Part shown: one piece after another, positions 1 through 11,837 of the stretch | Numbering within the stretch: the first letter of the stretch is position 1 | How the letters are laid out: each line of letters starts with the position of its first letter | NCBI GenBank assembly: GCA_038239485.1 | Contig: JBBSET010000001.1 | Location: forward strand, 1 to 64,000 | Length of the DNA stretch: 64,000 bases | Direction: 5' to 3' | Source of the DNA: DASQEH01 sp038239485 | GTDB lineage: Bacteria > Actinomycetota > Actinomycetes > Propionibacteriales > Nocardioidaceae | Notes under the pieces: model-generated | Databases searched by the model: none | Told to the model about the DNA's origin: nothing | The model's input: the letters and a program-made list of their open reading frames with translations, nothing else | Position numbers and translations under genes: made by a program

Positions 1-2
1 CG

Positions 3-340
3 GTGCCGACCGTGCCTGACCCGAACATGTGGGCGGCCCGCTTCCTCCAAGCCGTGGTCGAAGTCGTCTCGAGCGACCGGCCGCTGGCCCAGCTGGCCCG
101 GTGGACCGACCCGTCGTGTTCGGGGACATCTCACGGCGGCGTCGGATCGTGGCCGAGCGGACGGGGTCGCAGGTCCGGTCCGGACGGCATCAGATCGCGA
201 CCGTGCACGTGTCGAGGCCGGGCGAGACCAGTGCCGAGGTCGCTGCCCGCGTGAGCACCGGCGCACGCTCGCGCGCGATCGCCGCGCGGCTGGAGTTCCA
301 CCGCGACCGCTGGTTGTGCACCGCCCTCCACTTCGGCTGA
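3..340 (+). pseudogene. Rv3235-like protein, frameshifted and cut by window start
   Basis: The start codons visible here are probably internal to a gene that begins before the window. Frame 3 reads WAARFLQAVVEVV and PLAQLARWTD (about 33-104), typical of the N-terminal half of the Rv3235 (DUF6459) family. After about position 105 the family pattern continues in frame 2, with FGDISRRRR, then RSRAIAARLEFHRDRWLCTAL, ending at a TGA at 338-340. Moving between these frames needs one base gained or two lost near 105-120, so the copy looks like it has lost a single base. Such genes commonly lie beside secA in actinobacteria, which supports the identification. Function of the family is unknown. A sequencing error cannot be excluded. 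Confidence 0.7.
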
Positions 341-398
341 GCCGCAGCCGCACCACCCGTCGACAGGGGCCTCCGCACGCGGGAGCTGACGTCGTTGA

Positions 399-614
399 GC
401 GCTGGTCATGGGCGGCGGGCTCGTGGTCGGCGTGGGACCGCGCCTCGAACTGGATGGTCGAGTTCTGGACGTCGAAGTGCCCGGCCAGGCAGGACTGGAT
501 CTGGTCGAGCAGCCCGGTCAGGTGGCCGTCGTGGAAACACGGCCGTCAGCTTGGCGCGATTACCTGATCGGGCGCCGACCCATGGCTGTGGTCGTGGTCG
601 TGTCTTGCCGCCAT
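399..614 (-). pseudogene. Remnant of a CDF (CzcD/ZitB-like) cation efflux gene with the middle deleted
   Basis: On the minus strand an ATG at 614 opens MAARHDHDHSHGS, the histidine-rich start typical of CzcD/ZitB cation diffusion facilitators. A stop follows at 548-546. Directly after it, in the same frame, comes GHLTGLLDQIQSCLAGHFDV and then FEARSHADHE, which match the extreme C-terminal cytoplasmic domain of the same family. About 250 residues holding the six membrane helices are missing between the two ends. This looks like an internal deletion that fused the ends of one gene. A separate, intact CDF gene of a different subtype lies at 13508-14452. The family call rests on remembered consensus. 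Confidence 0.65.
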
Positions 615-658
615 CGCGCCACCGCTCCGACATCCGGAGCCGGAGCGTTCTCATCGAG

Positions 659-3565
<2,907 letters not shown>

Positions 3566-3662
3566 GTGACAACTCCTAGGCACTAGCGTGTCGAGCGGCT
3601 GGTGGGCCGGACCGGTACGGGTGGGTGCGCGTCGTGACTCACCGACGCCGGACCCGGTGCCA

Positions 3663-3668
3663 ATACTA
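3663..3668 (-). promoter_or_regulatory. Candidate secA -10 element
   Basis: TAGTAT on the minus strand, about 98 nt before the GTG of secA and downstream of the stop of the preceding gene. It predicts a leader of roughly 90 nt. No convincing -35 is visible. Confidence 0.35.
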
Positions 3669-3686
3669 GGCGACGGGTGGCTTCGG

Positions 3687-4895
3687 CTAGCCGGATCGCA
3701 GTGCTGCGTCCAGCGCCACCGCCAGGTCTCCGTGTGGCACCACCACGACGTCGTCGAGGTCGAGCCAGCCGGCCATCGAGCGCAGCTGTCGTGCCAGCCG
3801 GTCGGCCGTATACGCCGGGGCGGCGGGCTCGGCGAACGCCCCCCGCACGATGAGCAGGCCGGCCTGGCGGTCGGCCTTCAGGTCGACCCGGGCCACGATG
3901 TGCTCACCGAGCAGAAGGGAGTAGACGTAGTAGCCGTAGACACGCTTGGCCGCTGGGACGTAGATCTCGATGCGGTAGCGGTAGTCGAAGAGCTCCTCGG
4001 TCCGGGTGCGCTCGAAGATCAGCGAGTCGAACGGGCTCAGCAGTGCGCAGGAGTCGATGCTCCGCCTGAGCTTCGACGCCTGCCACAGGTACGCCTTGCG
4101 CGCCCAGCCCTCGACGGTCACGGGGAGCAGCTCGCCGGAGGTGACGAGGTCGGCGATCGCCAGTCGCGCGGGTGCGGGCTTCAGCCGGAAGTAGTCACGC
4201 AGGTCCTGCTCGGTCGCCACGCCGAGCGCCGCCGCCGACGACCGCAGCAGGATCCGGTGCGCCTCGTCCTCAGAAGGGGTGGGCGCGTCGAGGACGCTAC
4301 GAGGCAGGACCCGCTCGGGGAGGTCGTACACCCGCTCGAACGCGGTGTTGCGTCGAGCCGACGTGATCTCGCCGCTGTAGAAGAGATACTCGAGTGCGAT
4401 CTTGACGTGGCTCCAGTTCCAGCCCCAGTTGCCGCGCGTCCGAGGGACGTCGTACTCGATCTCGCGGGCGGTCAGCGGGCCGCGCGACCCGACCTCCTCG
4501 AGCACCCAGGCGACGAAGTCCGGCTGCTCGCTCCACAGCTTGCGCATCGGGCCCCAGGAGGCCTCGGCGGCCCGGGCCATCCGGAACCGCAACGCCGGCT
4601 GCAGGTCGACGCGGACGAGCGAGGCCTCATGTCCCCAGTACTCGAACACCCTGCGGGGCCGCTGTTGCGCCGCACGGTGGAGGAGCTCGCGGTCGTAGGG
4701 TCCGAGCCGGCTGAACAGCGGAAGGTAGTGCGCCCGGCTGACCACGTTGACGGAGTCGATCTGCAGCAGCGCGATCCGGCCTAGCACCCGGTTCACCGAG
4801 CGCATGTCGGGGGCAGGCGGGACGGGGTCGGCGAAGCCCTGGGCGACCAGGGCGATCCGGCGGGCCTCGGACCGGCTCAGCGACGCGCGGCTCAC
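3687..4895 (-). CDS. Winged-helix DNA glycosylase of the YcaQ/AlkZ-like family
   Basis: A 402-residue member of the HTH_42 (formerly DUF1006) family, whose studied members remove alkylated bases or unhook interstrand cross-links. Near residues 46-62 it reads LLQIDSVNVVSRAHYLPLFS. In this family a Q-x-Q or Q-x-D motif forms the active site, and here it is Q-I-D, which I recall as the AlkX rather than the AlkZ form. FEYWGHEASLV follows near residue 85. The ATG overlaps the stop of the upstream response regulator by 4 nt (ATGA), so the two are probably translationally coupled. The specific lesion cannot be inferred from sequence alone. Confidence 0.85.
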   Translation of the reverse strand: MSRASLSRSEARRIALVAQGFADPVPPAPDMRSVNRVLGRIALLQIDSVNVVSRAHYLPLFSRLGPYDRELLHRAAQQRPRRVFEYWGHEASLVRVDLQPALRFRMARAAEASWGPMRKLWSEQPDFVAWVLEEVGSRGPLTAREIEYDVPRTRGNWGWNWSHVKIALEYLFYSGEITSARRNTAFERVYDLPERVLPRSVLDAPTPSEDEAHRILLRSSAAALGVATEQDLRDYFRLKPAPARLAIADLVTSGELLPVTVEGWARKAYLWQASKLRRSIDSCALLSPFDSLIFERTRTEELFDYRYRIEIYVPAAKRVYGYYVYSLLLGEHIVARVDLKADRQAGLLIVRGAFAEPAAPAYTADRLARQLRSMAGWLDLDDVVVVPHGDLAVALDAALRSG

Positions 4896-5593
4896 GGGAT
4901 GTCGAGAAGCTTCTCCCGCACCGCATACATGACAGCCTCCATGCGTGAGTGCAGCTGGAGCTTCTCCAGGATGTTGCGAACGTGGTTCTTGACGGTGTTC
5001 TCGCTGATGAACAGCTGCTTGGCGACCTCGCGGTTGTTGAGGCCGTGCGCGACCAGGTTCAGAACCTCCAGCTCACGCCCTGTCAGCTTGGGCGAGATGG
5101 TGTCCTCCTTGACGCCCGCGCGGGAGATCGCCTTGAACTCCTCGAGCAGCTTGACCGCCATCGACGGGCTGATCAGGGACTGACCGTCGGCCACAAGCCT
5201 GATCGCCTGCGCGACCTGGTCGATCGATGCATCCTTCAACAAGTACCCGGACGCGCCGTTCTTGATCGCGTCGTACAGGTCCGCCTCGTCGTCGGACATG
5301 GTGAGCATCACGATCTTGGCCGACGGCGCGATCCGCTTGATCTCGATGCAGGCCTCGATCCCCGACTGCTTGGGCATCCGGACGTCCATCAGAATCACGT
5401 CGGGGACGACGCGCTCGGCCAGCGTCGCGGCCTCCGCGCCGTCTGCTGCCTCAGCCACGACATCGATGTCGTCCTCGGCGTCGACGAGCATCGTGAGGCC
5501 GCGCCGGAACAGCTCCTGGTCGTCGACGATCATCACGCGGATCGGCTCGCCGTCGCTGTTGGACCCGGGCGGCCTGAACATGTCCGCCATCAT
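4892..5593 (-). CDS. NarL/LuxR-family response regulator, orphan
   Basis: Two-domain response regulator of 233 residues. The receiver domain covers about 18-135, with acidic residues in IVDDQ and the phospho-acceptor Asp70 in VILMDVRMP. A LuxR-type helix-turn-helix covers about 165-228 (LTGRELEVLNLVAHGLNNREVA, ISENTVKNHVRNIL). No histidine kinase gene is adjacent, so the partner is unknown. It sits between hpf and the glycosylase gene, where Streptomyces also has a response regulator beside hpf, if I recall correctly. Several Met codons (5593, 5590, 5581) could start translation and none has a strong ribosome site; the first is used here. Confidence 0.9.
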   Translation of the reverse strand: MMADMFRPPGSNSDGEPIRVMIVDDQELFRRGLTMLVDAEDDIDVVAEAADGAEAATLAERVVPDVILMDVRMPKQSGIEACIEIKRIAPSAKIVMLTMSDDEADLYDAIKNGASGYLLKDASIDQVAQAIRLVADGQSLISPSMAVKLLEEFKAISRAGVKEDTISPKLTGRELEVLNLVAHGLNNREVAKQLFISENTVKNHVRNILEKLQLHSRMEAVMYAVREKLLDIP

Positions 5594-5651
5594 GACACGA
5601 CGCGAGCCACCGGCGAGCCAGGCCCTGGAACGACCGGCGAGGGCGGACCGC

Positions 5652-6266
5652 TCACCGCTCGAGACGGATCACACCGTAGTCATAGCCCTTGCGTCGGTAG
5701 ACGACCGCAGGCTGCTTGTCTGCCTCGTCGATGAAGAGGAAGAAGTCGTGGCCGACCAGCTCCATCTCGTACAGCGCCTGGTCCAGGGAGATCGGTGTGC
5801 CCGGATGGCTCTTCTCGCGCACGACGAGGGACCCTTCGCCCATCTTGCTCAGCGATGCCGACTCGCCATCGAGGGAAACCGACTCTGTTCTGCCGTTGGC
5901 CTCGTCGGCGACGTGGGCCGCGGCCATCGCCTGGCCGACGGAGGTCGGCGTACGAGACCCATGATGGACCCGCCGGCGGTCATGGGCTTTGCGGACCTGG
6001 GTACTGAGCCGCTCCACCGCCTTGTCGAGGGCACTCAGCTTGTCCTCGGCACACGCCTCGGCTCGCACCACAGGGCCTTTGCTCTTGATCGTGATCTCGA
6101 TGCGGACCGCTTCCGCGGACAGCCTCGGGTTGGGCTCCTGCGAGACCTCGACGTCGACCCGGATGATGCGCTGGTCGAACTTCTCCAGCCGCGCCAGCTT
6201 CTCCTCCACGTGTCCGCGGAACCGGTCCGACACCTCGCTGTGGTGACCCTTGACCACGATTTCCAC
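5652..6266 (-). CDS. hpf: Ribosome hibernation promoting factor, long form
   Basis: Binds the 30S decoding region and drives formation of inactive 100S ribosome dimers during starvation. The 204-residue length is that of the long HPF type. The N-terminal S30AE domain covers about 1-100 (VEIVVKGHHSEVSDRF, NPRLSAEAVRIEITIKSKG). The C-terminal dimerisation domain covers about 145-204 (ISLDQALYEMELVGHDFFLF, VVYRRKGYDYGVI). Translation probably starts at GTG 6266, which has GGAGG 5 nt upstream and begins the conserved domain; an in-frame upstream ATG at 6365 would add 33 residues with no family match. A -10-like TACAGT lies at 6326-6321. Confidence 0.95.
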   Translation of the reverse strand: MEIVVKGHHSEVSDRFRGHVEEKLARLEKFDQRIIRVDVEVSQEPNPRLSAEAVRIEITIKSKGPVVRAEACAEDKLSALDKAVERLSTQVRKAHDRRRVHHGSRTPTSVGQAMAAAHVADEANGRTESVSLDGESASLSKMGEGSLVVREKSHPGTPISLDQALYEMELVGHDFFLFIDEADKQPAVVYRRKGYDYGVIRLER

Positions 6267-6659
6267 ACAAGCCTCCTCGAGAGATCCGGATGCCGAGGGC
6301 ACCCGAGCTGGGTGCGGCCGACTGTAGTGACACTCGTCCGTCCGACCTGGTCTTCGTCCCCACACTCGCCTGCTGAGGCGTTGCAGCTTGAGCCACGCTG
6401 ACCTTCTCCCGGTGACGGAGGGCGTCTGACCCCCCGGCGGGGCAGGACTTACTACTAAGCCGCTCCGTGCTCAGCGCCGGCGCCCTCAGACTCGAGGTCG
6501 CCGCCGCCTTACGTGGGCCGTTTCGCCAGCGGCTGGCATCGGCTAGCCACTGGGAGCATCGAGATGTCGAGTCTCCAGCGACGCAACCACGGACCCGGAC
6601 GAGTGCCATGGCGAAACACTAGTCGTTGAGCCCGACACCCGACAGAGAATCGAAATCAC
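6267..6659. other. 393-nt gap between hpf and comF
   Basis: No convincing gene on either strand; short reading frames here lack codon bias or family resemblance. It holds a candidate hpf -10 (TACAGT, minus, 6326-6321), giving a leader of about 48 nt. Near its right edge is a short perfect hairpin (CTCAGT, 3-nt loop, ACTGAG, 6659-6673) that overlaps the comF stop codon. I recognise no riboswitch. Confidence 0.5.
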
Positions 6660-7373
6660 TCAGTGTGACTGAGAGTTGCGGAACGTTGCGGCTATCACCG
6701 CCACCGCGACCACGTCCACCCCGGCGGTCACCAGCGCCCGGGTGGCCTCGACAGCTGTCGCGCCGGTGGTGATGATGTCGTCGACGACGATGGCCGGCAC
6801 CTCGTGGACATGGCTGTGGCGGTTGCTGCCGCTCCGGATCTGGAAGGCCCCGGCGAGGTTGGCCGATCGCTCGGACGCGGACAGGCCGGCCTGGTCCTCG
6901 ACCGGCCGAGATACTCGGAGCAGCGGCCGGACGGTGGCAGCGACGCCGGCCCGCCGCAGGGCCTTGCGGCACTCGCGCGCGACCCGGAGCAGCGGGTCAT
7001 GCCCGCGGTCGCGCGCCCGCCCCCGCGCCGACGGAGCCGGTACGAGACTGACCTCACTGATGCGCCACCCGGAGCCCGCGAGCGCGGCGAGGCAGCTCAG
7101 GGCGAGGGCGCGACCGAGCGGACGGGCGAGCGCCAGCCGGCCTTGCTCCTTGTGGGCGATGAGCGCCTGCTTCGCCACGCCGTCGTAGGCCGCGACGGTG
7201 AAGACCGGCGGCAGCCCGGGCGGCTCAGGGCTCGGCGCGGTTCGGTGCGGCAGTGCCTGCAGCCGCCGGCCGCAACGCGAGCACAAGGAGACGCCGGGAC
7301 GCTCGCACCCGACGCAGGCGCCGCCGAGGAGCAGGTCGGCCGTCGCGGCGCCGAGTCCGGACCCTGGTGTCAT
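6660..7373 (-). CDS. comF: ComF family phosphoribosyltransferase-like protein
   Basis: 237 residues. An N-terminal four-cysteine zinc knuckle (CVGCERPGVSLCSRC, about 19-33) is followed by a phosphoribosyltransferase fold with the PRPP-binding loop IVVDDIITTGATAVEA near 195-210. In transformable bacteria ComF works with ComFA in DNA uptake; in actinobacteria the gene is conserved beside lpqB and its role is unclear. The ATG at 7373 is chosen because the zinc knuckle starts just after it; upstream in-frame codons read through unrelated Arg/Ser-rich sequence. It lies 121 nt downstream of the lpqB stop. The ribosome site is weak, a run of G directly before the ATG. Confidence 0.88.
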   Translation of the reverse strand: MTPGSGLGAATADLLLGGACVGCERPGVSLCSRCGRRLQALPHRTAPSPEPPGLPPVFTVAAYDGVAKQALIAHKEQGRLALARPLGRALALSCLAALAGSGWRISEVSLVPAPSARGRARDRGHDPLLRVARECRKALRRAGVAATVRPLLRVSRPVEDQAGLSASERSANLAGAFQIRSGSNRHSHVHEVPAIVVDDIITTGATAVEATRALVTAGVDVVAVAVIAATFRNSQSH

Positions 7374-7494
7374 CCCCCCACCATGGGCCCCCACTCGGCG
7401 AGACGGGTGATCCGATCCGGCGACTGTGGAGGAGCGACTGCCGTTCTTCCGACTGTGGACAACGGGTCCGCCGAAAGGCTTGCCCACCGACGCC

Positions 7495-9270
7495 TCAGCC
7501 TGCGTACACCGGACTCCGCAGCTGAGTGGCGGCCCCGAGCTGCAGCCACTGCAGGTCGGACTGCTGCACGTAGATCTGGCCCCCCGGCGCGCCGACCGCG
7601 ATGGGAGCGTCGACACTGGCACCCGACGCCACGCTGGTCGGTGGCACATGGAGGAACTCCCCGACGTCGGTGGCCGCGGATCCGTCGACCTCCACCTGCC
7701 AGGGCTGCCGGGCGCCGTTGTTGGCCCTCGCCAGCATCACCACGGTGGTCGGGCCGGCCCAGGCAAGCTGGGCGAGGTCCGACAGGACGACCCCCGAGGT
7801 GAGGATCGTGCGCGGGCGCGCAAGGCTCACTCGGGCCGGGTGGTCGGGGTCTCGGTGGATCACCGCGATCACCAGCCGCGTGACTCCGTGCTCCTTCACG
7901 ATCGCCGCGAACCTGACGCCGTCGTGTGAGACGCCGAACGATACGATGTCGGTTCCCGCGAGCCCGGGTGCTCGGACGACGCGCTGGTGCTTGGCCGTTG
8001 CGGCGTAGATCCTGCTGCCGTTCGCGGTCTGGTCCACCGCCCACAACACCCGCCGGAAGTCCCACGATGGTCGCAGCAGCGAGGTCGCGCCCTTCACCCA
8101 CTCGCGCCCGCTCGCGCCGGCCGAAGGGATGTTGTAGACCCCGATGTACGTCCCGTCACTCGATACGAGCGCTGCCAGGTCCCCGTTGTCGTCGACTGCC
8201 GCCGAACGGGCGCTCTCGGCGGCCCTCACCCCGGACAGCACGGGGGTGACTCGGCTCGACGACACTGAGACCAGGCCCTTGGAGCTCAAGGCGAACAGTC
8301 GCCGGTCTCCGGTCAGGCCGGATGAGTCGTATCCGAGAAACTCGTCGACGCCGAAGACCGAGTTGAAACCAGGGATGTCCACGCGAGTCCCGTCGACGGT
8401 GATCGAGACGGAATGGATCTCAGGCAGCTGTCGCAGGGTCCAGGCCAGCTGGGCCGCGAAGAACTGGCGGTCGTCGTTGGAGAGCTTGAGGAAGTCCTCA
8501 CTCAGAGGCACCTCGGCCAGTCCGGACGGCGAGGTCGACACGCCGGCGGCGATCGTCGTCCGGCCGGAGATGGCGGTGGTGACTGCTCCGTGCAGCGAGG
8601 CCGTCGGGCCCGCGATCAGGTCATGGACCAAGGCTGTCGCTGCCGACTCGTCGTCGACGAGGTAGACCGGGTCCGCGGCCAGCACCACCCGGCTCGGGTC
8701 GAAGAAGTACAGCGAGAAGTCGCTGTAGTTGCTGTTGAAGTAATCGCTGTCGACGTACAGCCCCGACGGCGGGTTGGCGACTCGCCACTGTCCGGAGACC
8801 TTGACCAGACGTAGCTGGATGCCCAGCTGCGCCCGACCTGGTCGTACCGATGCCCACGAGCCACGTCGGTCCAGAGTGCCCAGCGCGTGGGCGTCGACGA
8901 TCACGCCTGAGCGGTTCAGCGACGAGCTCAACGTGTCATACACGACGACATGGTCACTGGGGTCCCACCGGGACGCCGCGGAGCTGGTGAGGTAGCTGCG
9001 CGCGGTCGTCATGGTCTGCGGGTATGCCAGCATCGCGCCGAAGAACCCCTCCGCGATCTGGAGCGGGCTGGCTCCCCGGACCGGGCCGGCGGGGTCGTTT
9101 GTGACGTGCTGAGGCTCGTCCTGGACCCCCACCGACCGGCCAGGGCTCGCCGGCGAGCTCTGCGGAACCGAGACGCAGCCGGATACGACGCAGCAGCCGG
9201 CCAGCCCGAGGACAAGGCCCGCAAGCCGTCGGCTGAGGCGGCCTCGGCGGGTCGGCCTGCCCTTGCTCAT
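7495..9270 (-). CDS. lpqB: Lipoprotein LpqB, MtrAB accessory protein
   Basis: Cell-surface lipoprotein of 591 residues that acts with the MtrB sensor in controlling wall homeostasis in actinobacteria. The signal peptide has a basic start (SKGRPTRRGRLSRR), a hydrophobic core and the lipobox VVSGC, placing the lipidated Cys near residue 31. A GerMN domain follows (about 190-330, TVDGTRVDIPGF), then a C-terminal beta-propeller-like region. Its ATG at 9270 overlaps the mtrB stop as ATGA, so it is translationally coupled to the kinase. An in-frame start 21 nt upstream is less likely for that reason. Confidence 0.95.
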   Translation of the reverse strand: MSKGRPTRRGRLSRRLAGLVLGLAGCCVVSGCVSVPQSSPASPGRSVGVQDEPQHVTNDPAGPVRGASPLQIAEGFFGAMLAYPQTMTTARSYLTSSAASRWDPSDHVVVYDTLSSSLNRSGVIVDAHALGTLDRRGSWASVRPGRAQLGIQLRLVKVSGQWRVANPPSGLYVDSDYFNSNYSDFSLYFFDPSRVVLAADPVYLVDDESAATALVHDLIAGPTASLHGAVTTAISGRTTIAAGVSTSPSGLAEVPLSEDFLKLSNDDRQFFAAQLAWTLRQLPEIHSVSITVDGTRVDIPGFNSVFGVDEFLGYDSSGLTGDRRLFALSSKGLVSVSSSRVTPVLSGVRAAESARSAAVDDNGDLAALVSSDGTYIGVYNIPSAGASGREWVKGATSLLRPSWDFRRVLWAVDQTANGSRIYAATAKHQRVVRAPGLAGTDIVSFGVSHDGVRFAAIVKEHGVTRLVIAVIHRDPDHPARVSLARPRTILTSGVVLSDLAQLAWAGPTTVVMLARANNGARQPWQVEVDGSAATDVGEFLHVPPTSVASGASVDAPIAVGAPGGQIYVQQSDLQWLQLGAATQLRSPVYAG

Positions 9271-11042
9271 CGAACCGTCCCCCCGGGCCACTCGACAGCG
9301 CCGGTGTACGCCGGTGAGCTCGGGACGGTCGCCATCTCCTCCGGTGACAACGGCAGCGGCGAGGTCGAGAGCGGACCTCCGGCGCGCCTCGGGAGGGTCA
9401 GGCGGAAGACCGTTCCTGTGCCGGGCTTGCCCCAGGCCTCGAGTCGGCCGCCGTGCAGGGTGGTGTCCTCCACTGCGATCGACAGGCCGAGACCAGTCCC
9501 TCCTCGCGTGCGTGCTCTGGCCGGGTCGGCCCGCCAGAACCTGTTGAACACCATCACATCCTCACCGGCCTTCAGGCCGACACCGTGGTCTCGGACCGAC
9601 AGGGCGACAACGGTGTCGCCGGCTGCCACGCGCACCTGCACGCTTCCCCCTTCGCCGTACTGGATCGCGTTGGCGACCAGGTTGCGCACGATCCGCTCGA
9701 TCCTGCGTACGTCAGCCTCGACCATGCACCGGGTGGGCGGCAGGTCGACCCGAAGCCGGGACCCGCGGAGGGCGGCCAGGCCGGCCGAGCTGTCGCAGAC
9801 ACGACTCGCCACGTCTCGCAAGTCGATCTCGGCCAGCGTCAGGACCGCCACGCCCGCATCGAACCGGCTGATCTCGAGCAGGTCCGTGAGCAGCGACTCG
9901 AACCGGTCCAGCTCCCGCTGCAACAGCTCCGCCGAGCGGGCGGTCGGAGGGTCGAACGACGACCGCTGGTCATGGAGCAGATCCGCCGCCATCCGAACCG
10001 TGGTCAGCGGGGTGCGCAGCTCGTGGCTGACGTCGGCGACGAAGCGGCGCTGCGCCCTGGACAGCTCCTGGAGCTGCCGGATCTGGCCCTGGAGGCTGCT
10101 GGCCATCTGGTTGAAGGAGACGCCGAGCCGGGCGATGTCGTCCTCACCGCGGACATGCATCCGCTCCTCGAGGCGGCCCGCCGCGAGTCGTTCAGCGATG
10201 CGCCGAGCCAACCGGACCGGAGTCACGACCTGGCGGGTCACCAGCCAGGCGATCGTCCCGAGCAGGACCACCAGGAGAGCACCAGTCGTGACCAGCGCGC
10301 TCCTGACGACGTACAGCGTCTGGAGCTGCTCCTGAAGCGGGAAGATGTAGAAGAGGGCATAGACCTGACCGGTACCGGGCACGCTGATCTGGGAGCCGAC
10401 CACGAGCCCCGGCTGAGTCGGGATCGAGGCCTTGCTGTAGTGGACCGTCGAGTACGCCCACCAGCTGTTCTGGCTGGTGCGCACCTTCGCCAGCAGGTTT
10501 GACGGTATGGAGTGCCTGTCCGGGGAGGACTCGCCAGAGGTCAGCACACCTCCGTCGTGTCCGGCCGCCAACGGGTCTGACGGGCCGATGATCACGATGC
10601 CGTAGTCGTCGCCCGCCGACGCGCTCGGCGAGAGGGTGTGCGTCAGCTCGGGGACGACCGTCCGGAGATCGAGCACGTTGCCGACCTCCGGAGCGGCGGT
10701 CAGCTTCGCCTGTGCGGTGTCGATACCGGCTGCCGCCAGCGAGAGTGCTGACTGCTTCTTGCTGTCCAGGAGCCCGTCGGTGACCCGGCTCATCAGCACC
10801 CAGCCGGCGAGGATGGCCAGCGCCGCCGACAGGGCGAGAGTCCCGATGACCACGCGCGCTTGGATCGATCGCCGCCACAGGTGCACCAGCTCGATCAGGG
10901 GCGCCCCCAGCACTCGGCCGATCCTCGACAGCACCCGGTTGCCGCGGCCGGCCGCTGTGGCGGGCTCAGCCAGGACATCGCCTGGGGTGCTCACGCCCGT
11001 CGTCCCGGGCTCGGAGGGTGGGCTTTGCGTGTCGAGCGCCAT
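9267..11042 (-). CDS. mtrB: Sensor histidine kinase MtrB
   Basis: Membrane histidine kinase of 591 residues that phosphorylates MtrA and links cell-wall synthesis or division to gene expression. Helix 1 is at about 64-86. An extracytoplasmic sensor region follows, then helix 2 (about 240-262) and a HAMP domain. The HisKA box FVADVSHELRTPL places the phosphorylated His at residue 340. The HATPase domain has NLVANAIQYGEGG (N box) and GGTGLGLSIAVEDTTLHGG (G2 region). The start lies 3 nt after the mtrA stop, and the stop overlaps lpqB, giving the order mtrA-mtrB-lpqB in one operon. Confidence 0.97.
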   Translation of the reverse strand: MALDTQSPPSEPGTTGVSTPGDVLAEPATAAGRGNRVLSRIGRVLGAPLIELVHLWRRSIQARVVIGTLALSAALAILAGWVLMSRVTDGLLDSKKQSALSLAAAGIDTAQAKLTAAPEVGNVLDLRTVVPELTHTLSPSASAGDDYGIVIIGPSDPLAAGHDGGVLTSGESSPDRHSIPSNLLAKVRTSQNSWWAYSTVHYSKASIPTQPGLVVGSQISVPGTGQVYALFYIFPLQEQLQTLYVVRSALVTTGALLVVLLGTIAWLVTRQVVTPVRLARRIAERLAAGRLEERMHVRGEDDIARLGVSFNQMASSLQGQIRQLQELSRAQRRFVADVSHELRTPLTTVRMAADLLHDQRSSFDPPTARSAELLQRELDRFESLLTDLLEISRFDAGVAVLTLAEIDLRDVASRVCDSSAGLAALRGSRLRVDLPPTRCMVEADVRRIERIVRNLVANAIQYGEGGSVQVRVAAGDTVVALSVRDHGVGLKAGEDVMVFNRFWRADPARARTRGGTGLGLSIAVEDTTLHGGRLEAWGKPGTGTVFRLTLPRRAGGPLSTSPLPLSPEEMATVPSSPAYTGAVEWPGGTVR

Positions 11043-11045
11043 CGG

Positions 11046-11753
11046 CTACCGGCTGCCCGACGCCTCGCCGGCCTTGTAGCCGACCCCGCGAACCGTCATC
11101 ACGATCTGAGGGTTCTCGGGGTCGATCTCGACCTTGGACCGCAGCCGCTGTACATGCACGTTGACGAGCCTGGTATCGGCCGCATGCCGGTACCCCCAGA
11201 CCTGCTCGAGGAGGATCTCGCGGGTGAAGACCTGCCATGGCTTGCGAGCCAGGCACACAAGCAGGTCGAACTCCAACGGGGTCAGCGAGAGCATCGTGGG
11301 TTCGCGTTTGACCGTGTGGCCGGCGACGTCGATGACGAGGTCGCCGATCTGGAGGAACTCCGGGGCGGTCTCCTCGAACTTCCTCAGCCGGGCACGCACC
11401 CGTGCCACGAGCTCCTTGGGCTTGAACGGCTTGACGACGTAGTCATCGGCACCGGACTCCAGCCCGACCACGATGTCGACGGTGTCGCTCTTGGCAGTCA
11501 GCATGATGATGGGGATGCCGAACTCGGCGCGGATCTCGCGGCACACGTCGACGCCGTCCTTGCCGGGCAGCATCAGGTCGAGCAGGACGACGTCCGGGCG
11601 GAAGTCGCGGACCGCCCCCATCGCCCGGTCACCGGTCGGGCACACCCGAGGCTCGAAGCCCTCGTTGCGCAGCACGATGGTGAGCATCTCCGAGAGCGAC
11701 GAGTCGTCGTCGACGACGAGCACCTTGCCTCGATACGTGCGTACCGCTTCCAA
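11046..11753 (-). CDS. mtrA: Response regulator MtrA (OmpR family)
   Basis: DNA-binding partner of MtrB. The receiver domain has KVLVVDDDSS and phospho-acceptor Asp59 in VVLLDLMLPGKDG. The winged-helix output domain has LTPLEFDLLVCLARKPWQVF and ADTRLVNVHVQRLRSKVE. I propose a TTG start at 11753 (about 235 residues), because AGAGGA lies 5 nt before it and homologues begin just ahead of the receiver domain. A GTG at 11804 in the same frame would add 17 unconserved residues with no ribosome site. A TACCCT hexamer at 11830-11825 may be the -10, giving a leader of about 65 nt. Confidence 0.93.
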   Translation of the reverse strand: MEAVRTYRGKVLVVDDDSSLSEMLTIVLRNEGFEPRVCPTGDRAMGAVRDFRPDVVLLDLMLPGKDGVDVCREIRAEFGIPIIMLTAKSDTVDIVVGLESGADDYVVKPFKPKELVARVRARLRKFEETAPEFLQIGDLVIDVAGHTVKREPTMLSLTPLEFDLLVCLARKPWQVFTREILLEQVWGYRHAADTRLVNVHVQRLRSKVEIDPENPQIVMTVRGVGYKAGEASGSR

Positions 11754-11824
11754 GATCGTCCTCTTGCCGCTGGTGCGTGGTGGATGGCAGGCCACGATCC
11801 GCACGAGGCTGCCACGTCAAGGAC

Positions 11825-11830
11825 AGGGTA
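11825..11830 (-). promoter_or_regulatory. Candidate mtrA operon -10 element
   Basis: TACCCT on the minus strand, 72 nt before the proposed mtrA TTG. It lies just past a hairpin that could end ahcY transcription. No clear -35 is seen. Confidence 0.35.
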
Positions 11831-11837
11831 CGTCTTA

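Noticed and set aside
6659..6673. Short hairpin at the comF stop as a terminator
   Set aside because: Only a 6-bp stem with mixed A/T pairs and overlapping the stop codon; too weak to list as a terminator.
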